From: Apteryx mantelli
Taxonomy: Eukaryota > Chordata > Aves > Apterygiformes > Apterygidae
Assembly (NCBI RefSeq): GCF_036417845.1
Contig: NC_089978.1
Span: 136,208,288-136,272,287 of the forward strand
Length of the DNA: 64,000 nt
Direction of reading: 5' to 3'
The notes under the pieces: model-generated
Database searches by the model: none
What the model was told of the DNA's origin: nothing
Seen by the model: only the letters and a program-made list of their open reading frames with translations
Translations under genes and position numbers: made by a program
In this document: in pieces, positions 1 to 13,900 of the stretch
Layout of the letters: each line of letters begins with the position of its first letter
How positions within the stretch are numbered: position 1 is the first letter of the stretch

Positions 1-3000
1 TGGAATCTTTGTCTTGAGTTCTTGGCAGCCTAGATCTGGCTTCCCGTCAGTTGCCCAGTTTCAGATGTTTGGAGTACAGAGGTTCCTGGAAAGCACCAAG
101 GCCCTGGGAAGTGGGTTTCCACAGGGACTGACTGTGGCCCATGGGATATTTGAGAAAGCAGAGAAAAAGTAGATTTTAATAAGGAAAAGAGGAAAGTTTT
201 GTCTCTTGCTGGTGGCAAATGATGAAATGTATCGCCTTTTGTGTTCTTATCTGGTGTCTTGGAAAAGAGCCTGAGCCACGTTTTTATCCCATGCTGTTTG
301 CTACCCTGAGCTGTTTGCTTCAGTACATCTGGGCTCTGCTGATGCTGGTCCTACAGCCTCCCTCAATGGAAAAAGGTGCACAAGTCCTAAGATAGACACT
401 GGATGGACAATAAAGCATGCCTAAAGGGTATGTTGGTGTGATCTGGTTGTCCAGTCTGAGACAAGAGAGAAAGCTTTAGGCTTTGGGCTACTTTCCCCAT
501 GTGCACTAAAAGGCAGAGATTTCACCCTCCTGGGAAAGGATCATGGCAGATTGCTAGTTCAAAGGTCCATTCCCTGGTCTAGGTGTCAAAGGGGTTGTGT
601 TTTGGCTTACAAGGTGGTCTGCCCTGACTAAAAAGCAGATCTCAGTTGCAAAGTAGAAAGCTGCCTTCTCTGCCTTGAACAGTGCTGTCCACAGGGGCAG
701 CAGACTTCTTCCATTCTTTGCAGAGAAATAAATACACTTGAAGAGCATTTCTTATTGCCACAGTGAACGTCCTTGCTGCCTGCTTGTGCTTCGGCCCTGT
801 GTCCAACCCAGTTGTAGTAAATTCCCTTCTGTTTATCTGTCCCACTGGATCAAAAAGAGTCTCAACCCTCTCTCAACCCCACATGACTTTGAAGGTGACA
901 TGAGTGTTGAATGTTATGGATGACCCTTGACAGTTTGAGATATCCCCTGACCACGGATGGTAAAGGAACATGTCATCCCCAGGGAAACAGCAACTCATTC
1001 TCCTGTGCTGTGCTTCACATACCAGCTTGCTTCCCACATCCACACCTTTCTCTCTCTGACTGTAGGCCTGAGAGAGGAAACTGGCATATCTAACTCCTGT
1101 CCCCTCCCTTCTCCTTTCATCCTTGCAGAGCAAGTAGATCAGGGCAATGCATGAGGAGTATTCCAAGCTGCTGGACCCCCAACAGCCTCACTGCCACCAC
1201 CAGCCAGGCTGAGGGGGTAGGATAGAATGACAGATGGATAATGACTGCAAGGAATGGGAAATTAACTTTACAAATAAATTAACAGTACTGACCAATGATT
1301 TCTGAACAGTTTATTCCCAGTTCTGTTTCCTCCTGCTCAGCCTCCAGTCACAGTTTTAATCTCCCTGGCTTTTTAAGCTAAAGAGCATCACATTTAGCCA
1401 CACTTCTATGCAGGGCAAGAAGGCTGACAGGTGAAAAAAAGAGATAGAGGAGAATGATTTAAGTTGGGTTCAGCCTCTCTTATGTTGCCCTCTCAGTGTT
1501 GTGTACTCTAAACTTATCATCTGAGATCCTATCTAATCAATGGAGGACAGGTACTTTCTGAGAAAAATTTCTCTCCTTTGTCTTAGGCACTGTGACTTAG
1601 CTGAATTGCTCTTCTGCAGGTGTTTGACCATGTCTCTCACCTGGAGGCAGCCTGGATGGCTAGCTAATGTTAGGTGAAATTAAACCTCTCTGCTGTGCCT
1701 GGTAGACACCCCTTGCAGGATTGTTTCCTGTTTGTAAAAAAGTGGGAGAAGATACACAGTCTGCCCTCTTCTATGTATATATAAAGATTAGAGTGTGCAT
1801 GAGGGGGCTGTACAAGTGTAGATGGGCGTATGCATGCATTATGCCTTCAGCTGCTGATTTATAATGGCCTGTCCTCCAGCTCAAGCTTGGGCCTTCTTGT
1901 GAAAGTTTCCATATTTTGTGCCTGTGGCTTCTGGCAGATTCCCAGGCAGTTGTGGGTCAACACTTGTGTGGCAAGCAGGTTGGCCTAGAAGCATTTTCCA
2001 GTAACCTACCTACCTAAACCTAGTTTAAATGACTCATTTATTTAAATTACTGTTGCTTTGAGGAAACTGTCCATAGTCCTCTCACGGTTAGATGTCTCCA
2101 GGAATGTTCCCATTTTCTTGGTTTTGTCACATTTATTTCTGCTTTTAACCTTTTGAATGGCACGGAAAATCTTCCTATATGACTGTGTTTATTCTCATGA
2201 AATGCTTATTGCTGGTTATCATGACTTACGGTGTACCCAAAGTATGCACAGCTAGTTGTTATATCCAATCTTTTCTTAGTTTGCCTATCCAAACAGTGTT
2301 ATTCACAACAAATAAAGTTCTTCATATATTTTGCTAGATTTTAATATTATTTCATTAGGTTTTGTTTCCTGTGGTCTTTGGTGTCTACTCACTTAAAACC
2401 TTATTGACACCTCACATTTAAAAGAGCCTACATAACGAACTGGGTTCAGTGACAAAATTCATAAACAAGCAAAGATACTAATTACATTTTGATCTGATTT
2501 AGAAATAATAGAATGGTTTCATTCCCTACCATGAGACAATTACTTTTCTAAGGTCTCAAAACAACATACTTAGTTTTTGGTTGCTGAATGAAACTGTTTT
2601 GATTTCAGACCATTGTGACCTGCCTGAAGCCTTCAATGCATGCTCCACAGGGGTAGAAACTCAATGTTCAGACATTCCTGTGCTTTCCTAAGGTAGCCTT
2701 GTTGAAGTGTCCTACATGATATGCCATGGAGGACTTGCAAGCATGTGACTTTGGTGATTCACAGCCTGGTCAGGCAGAGGGATGTTAAACTGCTTTACAG
2801 AAGATGTGGGCTTGAAGGGAGCCCCAGAAGATGATTGATATAGCTGTTTATGGACTACAGTTAGGTGTTGTCTAATTTAAAATTGGGCAGAAGCAATATA
2901 CTGTGTTAACTCTTTCCATGGTAGAAAACAAAAATCATCAAAACTGTGAATGGAACATGCTTCAATGATTTTACAGATTTTTAAAATAAATTATCATGAT

Positions 3001-4550
3001 GATCATTTTGTAATCTAACATAAAGATCCAAATATCCAACATAATCATAGCAGAGCACTTGCCAAAAGTGACTGGAAATAAAGGAGTTGTTGCCATCCAT
3101 GTATAGCCTGCTGTAAAGGAGAGTCTGTATTTGCAGACCCTTGTTTATATGCCCAAGTGTGCATACATACAAGTATGCAGGCCTGGCACTTTTGAACCTG
3201 CTTGGCCTTAACTGACAGTCTCAGCTACGACTGTGTATCTCCAGTACAGTCTCTTATGACCCCATAGCAGGGGGGCAGCTATGAAAGATGACAGAACGAA
3301 CTGCTTTCCTCAGTGAGGAATTCTAGCTCACAAAAGGGAAAGAGGTTTTTGAGACACCCATGTGGGCAGTGACAATTCAAAGAGCTTTCAGGATCATTGA
3401 AACAAATACACTGCTCTAAAACCTCTGCATTGGACATAAAGCCAAAGCTACAGGTCCAGAATGACTCAATACATTGAATTGGTTTCATGGGGGTTAAGGA
3501 ACCTCAAGGAAAAATGAAGTTTGTACTCATAACTGATTTATAGAAGGGTGGGTCTCAGTCAGCATTGCCAGGTTGGAATGAAGACCCTCTGTCTTTACAT
3601 AATGCCACATGAGGTTCTTCAGTCATGATACTATGTATATCACCCATGCTACAGGCAGCAGTGATCACAGCCTACAGTCCAGTATAATGGCTAGTGATAT
3701 ACCATGAGCTCATGGAGGGGCAGGGGGAAATACCTGTCAGAGGGTTGAGTCCCTTATGGAAGTCCTGGATGTGAGCAGTTCTTCATTTGTTGGTGGAGCA
3801 TTCCAGGCTATTTTACAGAGAACTAAATGAGGGAAACTTTGTGACCATGTCAGTGGCAGATAGGTCTGCCAAGGGAACAGCTCTGTTTTTTTTAAGATTC
3901 CTAATCTGAGACAAGCCTTTAATTCCTGCTCACAAATAATGGTTCTCTTCCTCAGAGGAGTGCACTTTTTAGAGGAGTGGCATTATAGGAAGAAGAAAGG
4001 TGTGAACACAGCACTGTAATATTTTATCCTTACCAAGGTGCTGTGAGTGGTGGCTCCACCAGTTCCACAACATCGTGGCATGTCCTTGGTCTCCTGGCCT
4101 TTCTTTATAGCACATAACTGTTGTCCGCAGTTCCTCCCCTCACTTGTATCTGGCTTGCTGTGAAAGATCTGGTAGGGCAGGTTCTACTCCGTCATCCTAA
4201 CTCATAGCAGTGATTTCACAGTGGGATCACACAAGTTATGTGAGGACACATTTATGTCCAAGGATTATTTCACAGAAAACACCCACATTTAAAGAGAACC
4301 AAGTCTCCAGGGAATAATGGATCAGTCAGGATTTCTTCTCCTCTTGGAGGACTGGCAAATATGTAGTTGAACATTCCCCATTGTGAAAGCTGTCTGCCTC
4401 CTAGTGTTCCCAAGGACTTGTCAAAAACCTGCTTGCCATGGATAGCTCTGGATCTAAACCTCAGACCATTCCACAGTCTTAGCTGTGGATAGGAAGAGGG
4501 ACAAGGCTCACCAAAAGATTCACTAACAAAAGAAAACACTAGAGGCAGCT
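1..4550. other. Intergenic sequence, no gene recognised
   Basis: Only short frames (under about 100 residues) occur on either strand, and none resembles a protein family I know. I saw no RNA gene, clear mobile element or long simple repeat. It lies downstream of the 3' end of the minus-strand A2M gene. AATAAA-like signals occur near 1274 and 2309 on the plus strand, but no plus-strand exon leads into them, so I assign nothing. Confidence 0.5.
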
Positions 4551-4569
4551 GATGAGAATCAAGACTTAA

Positions 4570-4575
4570 TTTATT
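4570..4575 (-). terminator. Probable poly(A) signal of A2M
   Basis: AATAAA on the minus strand lies about 250 bases after the proposed TAA stop at 4823-4825, with a second overlapping AATAAA two to four bases on. Cleavage would fall near 4550. The distance gives a short 3' UTR, as for human A2M. Confidence 0.6.
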
Positions 4576-4822
4576 TATAACATCTTTTTTGGTGTTGAGG
4601 TGTCCTTCTCCAATATTTCAATAGGCCACCTTACCAAGGGGATCCTTTAGGGACAGAGATAAGACAGCTGATCCAACAGGACTCAGACAAGATTGCTCTT
4701 CAGGCATTTCCCTGTTCAGCCTTGGCTGGAGTGGGAAAAGGACACAGTGGAAAGGATTCCTGAGAAGCAGTGTTCAGAGTCCTGGACATCTTCCTTATGT
4801 TCAGGTGGCCCCTTCTTGCATG

Positions 4823-7800
4823 TTACATAAGTTCAAGACCTGTTAAAATCTGGGGATCTGCTTCACCTAAAAAAAGTCTGGTCACAGACAGATAACATAA
4901 TGGGAATGGCTGGACACTTTCAAAATATCCATGCTACAGAGAGGGGAGGGGACACAGAGACATCTGCTCTGGAGAGCATGAGCTAATCCAGTACACATTC
5001 TCTCTCAACACCTGGATTGCCCAACACAAGGCAAAAACTACCCAGGGCAGAGTTTGAAAGGTCCCCACTGAAGATGTGAATAATCTCAACATTGCACCAA
5101 GATGCTTATGCTTGGGAGATGGTGCTTCAAGATGCTTCTGTGTCTGCAACATGGGTGAAAGTGGCCAAGAAATGGGCAGAGCCCTAAAGACTGAGTGTTA
5201 GGTTCAGTCCCAAGGAAGAATTCAATCTTGTTTGTATCATGTGACACATATACACACAGGAAAAAACAAGGAGTTTTGTGTGAGTGAAGGAAATACCATT
5301 GGGATTGCCATCCCAAGCAAGCCAAAAGCAGAGTTGTATCTAACCTTTTACAGGACATTGGGAGGGGGATTTAATTTTCCTCTCTGCACTGAGGTATGCT
5401 GAGAGAGTGCTCTGGGCATGGTGAAGACAAGTCTTGAGATTCTACACAGGCTGAGGAAACCCAAGGTCTGCACAGATCCTTATACAAAATAAGCTGTGAT
5501 AGGCCTTGCTGGAACACCTCATTTGTTCCTATGTACTCTACCTGTGGTGCAGGGAGCATTGTATTCCTCAACGGCAAACTCATCTGGAAGACACAAGGGA
5601 AGGGAGAGAGCAGGGCTGTCAGACTCCCTCAGCATTCCTGGCAGAGGGCTTCCAGAGAGATACTTCTCCCATGCCCCACAGCAGACAGCTAGCACCATCC
5701 CTGACTTCCCTGCAGAGATCCCAGCCCTGGGAGAAGGGAGGAGAGGGAGCCCCAGTCACAGCCCCATCTGGATACTGTGGCAGCAAGGCAGAGCGACTCT
5801 GCACAGACAGCCCCAGCAGGTCTCTGCCTTATGCCCAAGGCCTGCTCAGATGCCTTGTTCAAACACCCACAGGGTCTCTGGTTCTGTCACCCTGATGTAG
5901 CAGCTGGGAAAATGGAAGCCTGAGGAGATGCAGTGTCTGCTCTCGAATCACATGCATGTTTGCAATCTGGGGCAGGATCTGAACACAGGACTCCTCCCAG
6001 CATCCTTGGATCTACCCCAGGGCCTGGTTCCTTTCTCTGGGGAGGCAGGAAAGGCTTACAGGCACCATGATCCCCAGGGAAGAGTTTGAGGGCTGGAGAG
6101 GATGGCCTCCTCCCTAGGACCTCACAGCCTTCACCTTCTCCCTCAGGTGAGGACAGCTGCATGGTGGCTCCCACAGGTGAGGACAGCCATGTGGGGATCC
6201 ACATACCATCCACACTGCCCAAACCTGTGCCCCATTATCATTGCAGGGCCCTGCCTGGGCAGGAGCAGAAAGGAGGAGGGCGGTTGCCTCCATCTGTCTA
6301 GGCTGTTGGCGCTGTGGGTTTGAAGGCTGGTAGAGTCCAGGGTCCCCTCTGCTCTCAGAAAGCACTGCTGAGGCAGGGTGGGAAAGGGCTGAAGAGCATA
6401 GAGAGCTTGAGGCCAGGGGCGGTTGTGTGTCCCAAAAGCTCCTGTGTATCTCAGCATGGCCTATGTCCAGGACTCACTCCCGTGGGTACCCTCCCCCACC
6501 AGCACTCACCAGTCTCATAGTAGTCATAGACCTTCACTTGAGCTGGCTTTAGGCCCTGCACAGGGATGTCCTGCTCCACCGTGAAGGAGAAGTTCAGGGT
6601 CGTGTTGCTCAGCTGGGGAAAGGAGGGGGTGGAGACTCATGGTCAGTTCTGCAACTGTCCCAGGTTCCCTCACTACCTCCTCACTTCGCCCAGGTTCCCT
6701 CACTCTTCCCTGTCGCCAGCATCCCAGGCCCAGGGGTGTGCATGGGGCTGCAGGCCTGGATGAGGTGTGAGGGAAAGCCCTGGGCCCTTCCCCACATTGG
6801 GGGAGCCTCTGGCTGGGGGGGAGGTCAGAGCCTGATCTGTGTGCAGGGGCGGAGGGAAAGCACGCCAAGGGTTTGGAGGAAGGTACCGGTAAGGTCAAGA
6901 GGGGGAAAGTTCTGTGTGAGATTCACTCTTATTGTTGGTAGATGCTTGGGATTTTTTAGGCCTAGATCTTCTGCTCCAAGCAGCCAAGTGTCCCAAGGTA
7001 TGTGTTTCCCTTTCCCATCCTAAATCCAGACAGATGCTCACCTTCTCCAGATACACTAGGACATGGCTGGTACTCAATTCTGTGCGCTCAATAAGCTGGT
7101 TGCCTTCCAGCTGAAGAAAGAAGAGAAAGATGTTATTGAGTTGAGGGTGGTCTCTCTGTACCCCTTGCAGAGCTCTGTGGGTGGGACATTCTATACATGA
7201 GACACAGGCGTAATGAGGAAGTCAACTAAGTCGATTGGGAGGTATGGAATTGCCTCCTTGGTGCACCTCTCAGTATTATAGCGCCCAGGCCTTCTCTTCA
7301 TCAAGTACAGCCTGGTTCTAGTAGGGAACTGAGCATTGGTCCAAACACCATGATGGACGGATTGAATGAAAAGAGAGTCTTTTTCGCTTGCTAGTTCTGC
7401 AGTCTCTTATCAGGTCTCCTTTGTTTTAGAGGCCACTCATTTCCTCAGCATCTCACACAGTTACCCAAGGCCTGAAAAACTTACAAGCCAATGGGTTATA
7501 GGTAGATGGAAAACAAAACCAGCTGTTGAACATGATACACACAGCTAACAGTTTTAGTGAGGTATCTGGACACAGTGAACACTGGGATGCCCATCACTGA
7601 TACAAACATATTTTTCCTGCCTCCCCTTGTGTTGGCCTTGAGCCAGGTGTGGAAGGAGAACCTCTGCACAGTGGAAATGTGCAAGGAGCAGTGGCAAGGT
7701 CAGGAGGATACCAGTCCTGCAGTGGCCTAGTCTCATCCAGACTCTTGGAATTTGTCTTAGAAAAAAAACAAGAAATTCAATGCTTCTTGGGTGAAAGAGT

Positions 7801-7938
7801 GTAAGGAGAATATTCATTCAGAGAAAAAACATCACACAGGCTCATACCTTCCTCACGGAGGACTTCACGGGGATGAATCCTGACAGCATCTTCACATCAA
7901 CAATCACCATGTTGGAGACATTGCGCTCTCCAGTGTAA
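4823..7938 (-). CDS. A2M: A2M exons 32-36: receptor-binding domain and C-terminus
   Basis: Exons (high to low): 7848-7938, 7042-7110, 6510-6612, 5542-5583 and a proposed terminal exon 4823-4866. Exon 32 carries [17 protein letters not shown], exon 33 [11 protein letters not shown], exon 34 [14 protein letters not shown], and exon 35 [12 protein letters not shown]. The domain binds LRP1 once the inhibitor has closed. Of the two lysines known to matter in human (Lys1370 and Lys1374), the first is kept and the second appears to be arginine. The terminal exon is inferred from a TTTTTTTAG acceptor and the correct phase; it adds [14 protein letters not shown] before TAA. Human ends differently here, so this exon is the least certain of the 36. 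Confidence 0.85.
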
Positions 7939-10900
7939 CTAAAGAACCAAGCAACAAAGATTCAGTGCACCTCAGGTCAAAGCTGGGACACTTCCACCTT
8001 TTCACATAACTTGACATCCCTCCACTTCCTACAAGTCCAGCACCTTCTTCTTCAGCTCTGTCAGTGCCCCCCAATCATCCATGCACCCTCTTACTAGTCC
8101 AGCCCTAGGCTCCCCACACAGCCCCACCAGTGCCGGACAACCCCATCCTCCACAGCTTCTCCACCCAGCCCAGCTGCTTCCTGCCCACTTTCCTGGGGAG
8201 GGGCCCTGCCCATCCGGGGCTTCCAGGTGGCTCACCCTGGGCCACCAGACCTTCTCCAGCTCCCTCGGCTTCTCAAGGAATCTCCGAGCCAGACATGGAC
8301 TTACCTGACATTTATGGCTATATCAAAGATCTTGTGAGCCTTCAAGTCATCACACATCTCTGGGATTGTGTGCACCTGGAGCATGAAGGGTGCATTTTCC
8401 TGCGAGGGCTGCACGTTGTACCTCAGGCTTGTCTAGGGGAGAGCCAGCAGCTGTGTGAGCATGTGCGCGCTCACGTGTGAGAGAGACCACCTTCTCCCTG
8501 CCCAGCCTTCCCTACTTAGTCCATTCTTACAGCTGCTCCATGCTCCCTGTTCTTCCCCTCTGTCCTTCCCACTCTTTCACCTCCACATACCTCTACTTTT
8601 CTCCTCTTCCCTCTCCCCAGAGCCTTCTCTCTCACTCCTCCCTTCTCCTCTTTCTCTTCTGCCCTCTCCCTGACTTCTGCCTGGAAATGGGCTCCCCTCA
8701 TAGCTCATGGTCCAGAATAGCACCTGCCCCCATCACCCTCACCTGCAGGTAGACACACCCTTCACCAGACACCTCTGTGCTGTACTCCCCAGGCACTGTG
8801 GGCAGTGGCACGCGCTGGAGCAGCAGCCGGTTTGTGGGATCCACTTGGAAGTCTTGCTGGAAGTCCCCTCCAGATCGCAGGGTCACTTTGGAAGATGCTC
8901 CACTCTTGGCATAGGTGACAGCTCCATACAGGGACAGGGCTTGGAGAGCCACCACGGTGTCCTGCAAGAAGTGGGTCACAGCACCCAGGGGAATACGGTT
9001 AGCCATTCCATAGGCCTGTCCTTTGCTGTCAGCCTGTACCCTCCTCTCCATACTTGACTTTCTCCAGTTTTAAGTAAAAAAGAGAGACAGAAAGATCAGC
9101 TTTTGCACGTTTCCATTCTGTTCCTTTGTCCTCTGCACAGTAGGTCCATGTTCCCTGAACTCCCTGGTGTGGAGCTCAGAGCAGCCTTCACTCATACTCC
9201 ACTAACATCTAGGCTGAAATAACAACTTTGTATGCACAAACAAACTGTAGTGGGAGCTCCCTCCAAAGGCACAGAAACAGGTCCCTCATGTCTCTACCTT
9301 TCTGCTCCACTGCTTCAAGAAAGCCAGGTTGTTACTGGAAATACCAGTCATTCCCAGAGGTGCTTCTTGAAATACTAGCCTCTAGCTTCTTGGAAACTTG
9401 GTAATCATGGTATGTACCACAGGGAGATAGTGCCCACCCTGGCATACCTTACCATGCTCCCACCTTGGTCTCGCACACTTCTTATCTTCTGACATTGATG
9501 TGTGAGGCTGCAGGAGGGAAGCAGCTCACCTGGGTGGAGGAGAAGCCTCCACTGGGATTCTGCTGACTGCTGATCCACTTTCCAATAAGTGATGCAAATG
9601 ACAGCTCATCCTGGGAAGGTGCTGGCTGTGTGGTGAGCTGAGCAAGGAGCACATAGGCTGTCATCTCCACTTCAGCAGAGGGAGCTCGGTAGTGATAGTA
9701 TGGGAGATCAACCTCTGGCTCTTTCCCAGGCCTCTGCCAATGAACAGATCCATCTTCGCAGGAGGCAGGGAGTGTGGAGAGAAGACAAAAAGGAATGGTG
9801 ATATTTCCTTCACAACCATGCTACTCAACACTTGCCTAAACAGACTGTCCAACCAGATTTTACCAGAGTGGTTCTGAGTTGTTACACGATTCCTGGAACA
9901 CTCAGAGCTTAAACCAGGACCTCTGAAATGACCTGCGTAATGGTTTTCTCCCTCAGCACATGCAGCTCTTTGCTGATGTATTTTCCCTTGTGCTGTGCAA
10001 AGTAAACTTTGTTCTGTGTCAAGCGGGTCCACTGGAAGGAGTGTTCATTTGCTAAGCAGTGCCTGGTGTGACAAGAGGACCTGACCGAGGTGAGATGCTA
10101 GCAGAGATACCCTTCTTTTCAGCAGAGATGGGGATGGTGCATAGTGTTTCATGATCACCTTCCTCAGAGCACAGATGTAGGACTGCGGACTGAGAGGGTT
10201 TTTTCAAAAATGTAACCATTTAGCATGACACCAGCTTGACTTCTGTCTTTGCACAAGTATTTCATCTCCTTAAGAGTTTTCCCCTCCCACAGAAGTCATT
10301 TTATCAATGGAAGGTGTGAGGCCAGTGGGTTGGAAGAAAGAGATGTCTCACCAGGAGCACTCACCCTTTTTCACGGCTTCCTCTTTAAGTGAGCCAAGCA
10401 GTGCCTTCCGCTTCTCCTCCTTCCTGGCCAGGGCAAAGGCATAAGCCAGCAGTGCCTTGGTGTACACATGGCTTCCTTTCTCATCTGCTGCCGTCTCCAG
10501 GCAGAACAGAGCATTACGCACCATGGAGTGCTGGGAAGAGATAGCTAGTGTTTGGAATGCGGGGGAGAAATGAGGCTTGTGCCCATTGTTCCCCAGCATA
10601 CTGAGGAAGGATCTGTCAGAATGAGGTGTAGGAACAAGCACAGTGCCATCGTCTTCAGGGATGCCAAAAATGACATCACAATATTTTCATATCACAGGGC
10701 CCAGTAACTGCCTCATCTTTCCAATATGGAACAGGTACTGGCCTGTACTGTGCCAGCACAGAGTGTCTCAGGTTGGGGTGCAGTCACGTACAGTTACAGG
10801 CAGAGGAATCTCCAGCAGTGCAATGGTGATGTAGGCCGTCAGCGTGACCTCACTGTCCACTCCACCCTGTGGGGAACCACAATGGTATATGTTGATGCCA

Positions 10901-13900
10901 CATAGCTTCTCTTCTTCAATCTCTTCTCCCATTTCTATTGGAATACTCTGCTCTGCACTGTAGACCCTTCGATCATCTCCTTCCCCCTGCACGTCATATG
11001 GAGGTATGAATTGCATTTATGTACTGCGGGTCTGCCTTCATTCTCCTTCCTATCATGGCTTACATACAGGATGGCTTCTGACTCCTTTGCTGTTGCCATG
11101 GCCATGAGAATTCCCCATCTGCCTACATGCTCAAGAAGCTCAGCTGGACCCATCTGACTTACTGGCAAGTTCCAGCCTCACAAGCTCAGGTGAAGCCAAT
11201 CAGGCAGACACATTACCTTCATGGCATTGTTCAGGAGTGTCCCAGAACTGCGGAAACAGCCGTTCTCCCTCTGTTTGTAGGAGAGCCAGACCAAGGCATC
11301 CTGGATGTGCTTCTCATCTATGAAGATGTGAGGCCGGGCCTGGGCAAAGGACTTGAGGACAAAGGCTGTGAGCCTGTAAGGACAGAGAGCAGTGAGAGTG
11401 CCTGACCATGCCCTGTGTCCATCTCAGGTGAAAGGGCCTGTGTGGGCATCACCTGTCCGGAGGGAGGCAAGAAGGCCTAGAGAGCTAAAGGATGATGAGT
11501 CGTACCACAAGTACCACCTCAAAAAACATGTCCAGTGTTTCTTGCCTTGATTTCTTCTCTCTCCCTTGGCTCATAAAACCCTGTGATCCCTCTGTGTTGA
11601 AGTTACAATTAGGAGGACAATAAGCATTGAGCTCTATCTAAACAAATCTCTCTGGAAAAAAGCAGGTAATTGCATGTCAATTAACTAAGCATCTGCATGA
11701 CAATAAAAGTCAAAATGGCAGGGAAGAATAATTAAATCCCTGGAAGCTCATGATCTGCTGGCAGGACTCCTGCATTGGCAATCCATGTCTCATGGATTTC
11801 TCAGAACTCCCCAGATGTGTCAGTAAAACTGTGGATAAGGAAGAACAGATTAAAAGAGTCTTTTCTAGAGCTGTTACAAGCAGCTATGAGAGAGAGTCAG
11901 GTATGTGGAGAGAAGTCAAGGTGCTTTCAAGACCCCAGTACTGTTTCAGAAACCAAGAGCAAACAGAAGATAAAGAAATCATCCATTTTTACCCTTATCC
12001 AAAGTTCAAAATGCAAAGCAAGGAGATGCTGGAGCAGCTCAAAGCTTTGCAGTCACACTGACAACATATACTCTCCTGCAGAGGGTATATAATCACTATC
12101 ATCCTTTCCACTTATATGGAGACACTTTCTCAGCAGATTCTAGTCTAGAAGAGCTGCCACTGCAACTCTTCAGTTGGGATGTGAAACCCCTGCTCCCTTC
12201 TTCCCCCATTGCTCTCTATTTCTGCCTTGTCTATCATGGTCTTCAGAGCTGCTGGAGGAGCTTCAGCTACACAACTGGCTGATGCAGCCTATTTCATCAA
12301 CGGGGAGGCAGCACAGTGGCCATATCAGCTCTGGAAAGCCTGCTGGTCTACAACTGCATTTCACATTTACTGTCATGCAACATTTACTGTAACTGTGTAG
12401 CTGAGAAGGAGGAGCATGTAGGGGAGGCATGGGCAACACTGAAATCTTACCAGGTGTTTCCTGGTTGGCCATAACGTGGTCCAAAGGTGCTGTAAGAGCC
12501 ATCTGGGTGCTTGTAGTTCAGCTGCCTCTGATAACCTGCAACGTAAAGTTAAAGCAAGATTCAGATGCCAGAGAAAGTCTGCTGAGGGATGTGGGAACAA
12601 AAAAACCCATCCGTATCAGCAAAGACAAAGGAGAGAGGAGCAGGTCAGTCCTACCCTAAGCAGCAGGGAGCACTGATACATCCCTCCTGCAATCACTGCA
12701 AACCTAGTAGCTTCTACTGCATGAGGAGAAGGAATCCCTGCCTTCTTTAGAATAAAGGCAGGGCATATTGATTACAACAGACAAGCCACTGTAGCAGGTC
12801 ACCTGACAAGTGTGCACTGCATTGCAGCTCTATGAGGGAGCACAGAAAAGTGGATGCAATAACTGAGTACCCTGATGATTAAGCAGCAGAGAATGAAAGA
12901 AGAGCATGGAAGGGGCTTCTCAGCAGAGACCATCTGAGTAAAGGAAAAGTTCTCTTTGCATATCTAGCAGACATTGATAGATGCACTCCAGGCAGGAACT
13001 GCAAAAAAGCCAAAGCAGAAGCAAAAGCTGTGTCCCAGCTCACCGCTCACTAAGTATCCAGTGGCCTTGGATTTGACCTCCTCACTCAGCTGCTCTGTTT
13101 TGTTCAGATAATCCAGGATGTATATGTTGGGTGCAAACAGGACCATGTTCTGCTCCCCACAGCCAAATGGCATCCGGAGGAGTTGATGTAGGTTCTGCAT
13201 GGCAGTGCCCATGATGTCACCTAAGGAAAAGGAAATACCATGGGGACATTAGCAAAACTCAGGGCTGGCTGGCAGAATCAGAGGGAGTTACAGAACAAGA
13301 GAAACAGGAGATGACAGAGAAGAATAGAAAGAAATTTTATATTGATAAAGATTGTGTAATGAAACACAGAGCAAACAAAAGGAAAGAACAGAAAGGAGAG
13401 AAAGTTTAAGGCACTGGTAACCGAGGCAGAGAATCCAAAACAGAAAGAGATTTAGAAAGGAGGAAAGGAAGAGCAAACTGGAAGGGAAGGTCCTTGTGAA
13501 AGAAGTGATGGAAGACAGAAGGGAGGTGTGCTGAGAACCAGGAAAAAAAGCTGTGGGGTAGGAGGCCAACACCATCAGGCGGAGAGACAGAAAGAGTACA
13601 TTGGCATTTCTCACATCAAATCCTTCCCAGGCTGCTCACTCACCCAGCACTGAGAAATACGCTCTGGCTGAGTCTTGTACCACATTTGAGGGGAGTGACA
13701 GGGAAATCTTTTCCTTTGCAGGCTCTCCTGAGAGGGAAACAAGACCCAAACAGCTTTAGTGCAGCCCCCAGAAATGCCCAATGGGGAAGGGGGCTCACTG
13801 GAACACCAGATAAGCTTCCTTTTCCCTTCATCCCTTCCTAGAAATGTCGTGACTTCACCCACTTCATTTTTCCCTGGCTATGAGGCAGTCTCTGCATGAG

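Noticed and set aside
5496-5900. 134- and 129-codon plus-strand frames near the A2M 3' end
   Set aside because: They are antisense to A2M exon 35 and its introns and resemble nothing.
8477-8752. Ser/Leu/Pro-rich plus-strand frames
   Set aside because: They come from a CT-rich intron and the antisense of A2M exon 30.
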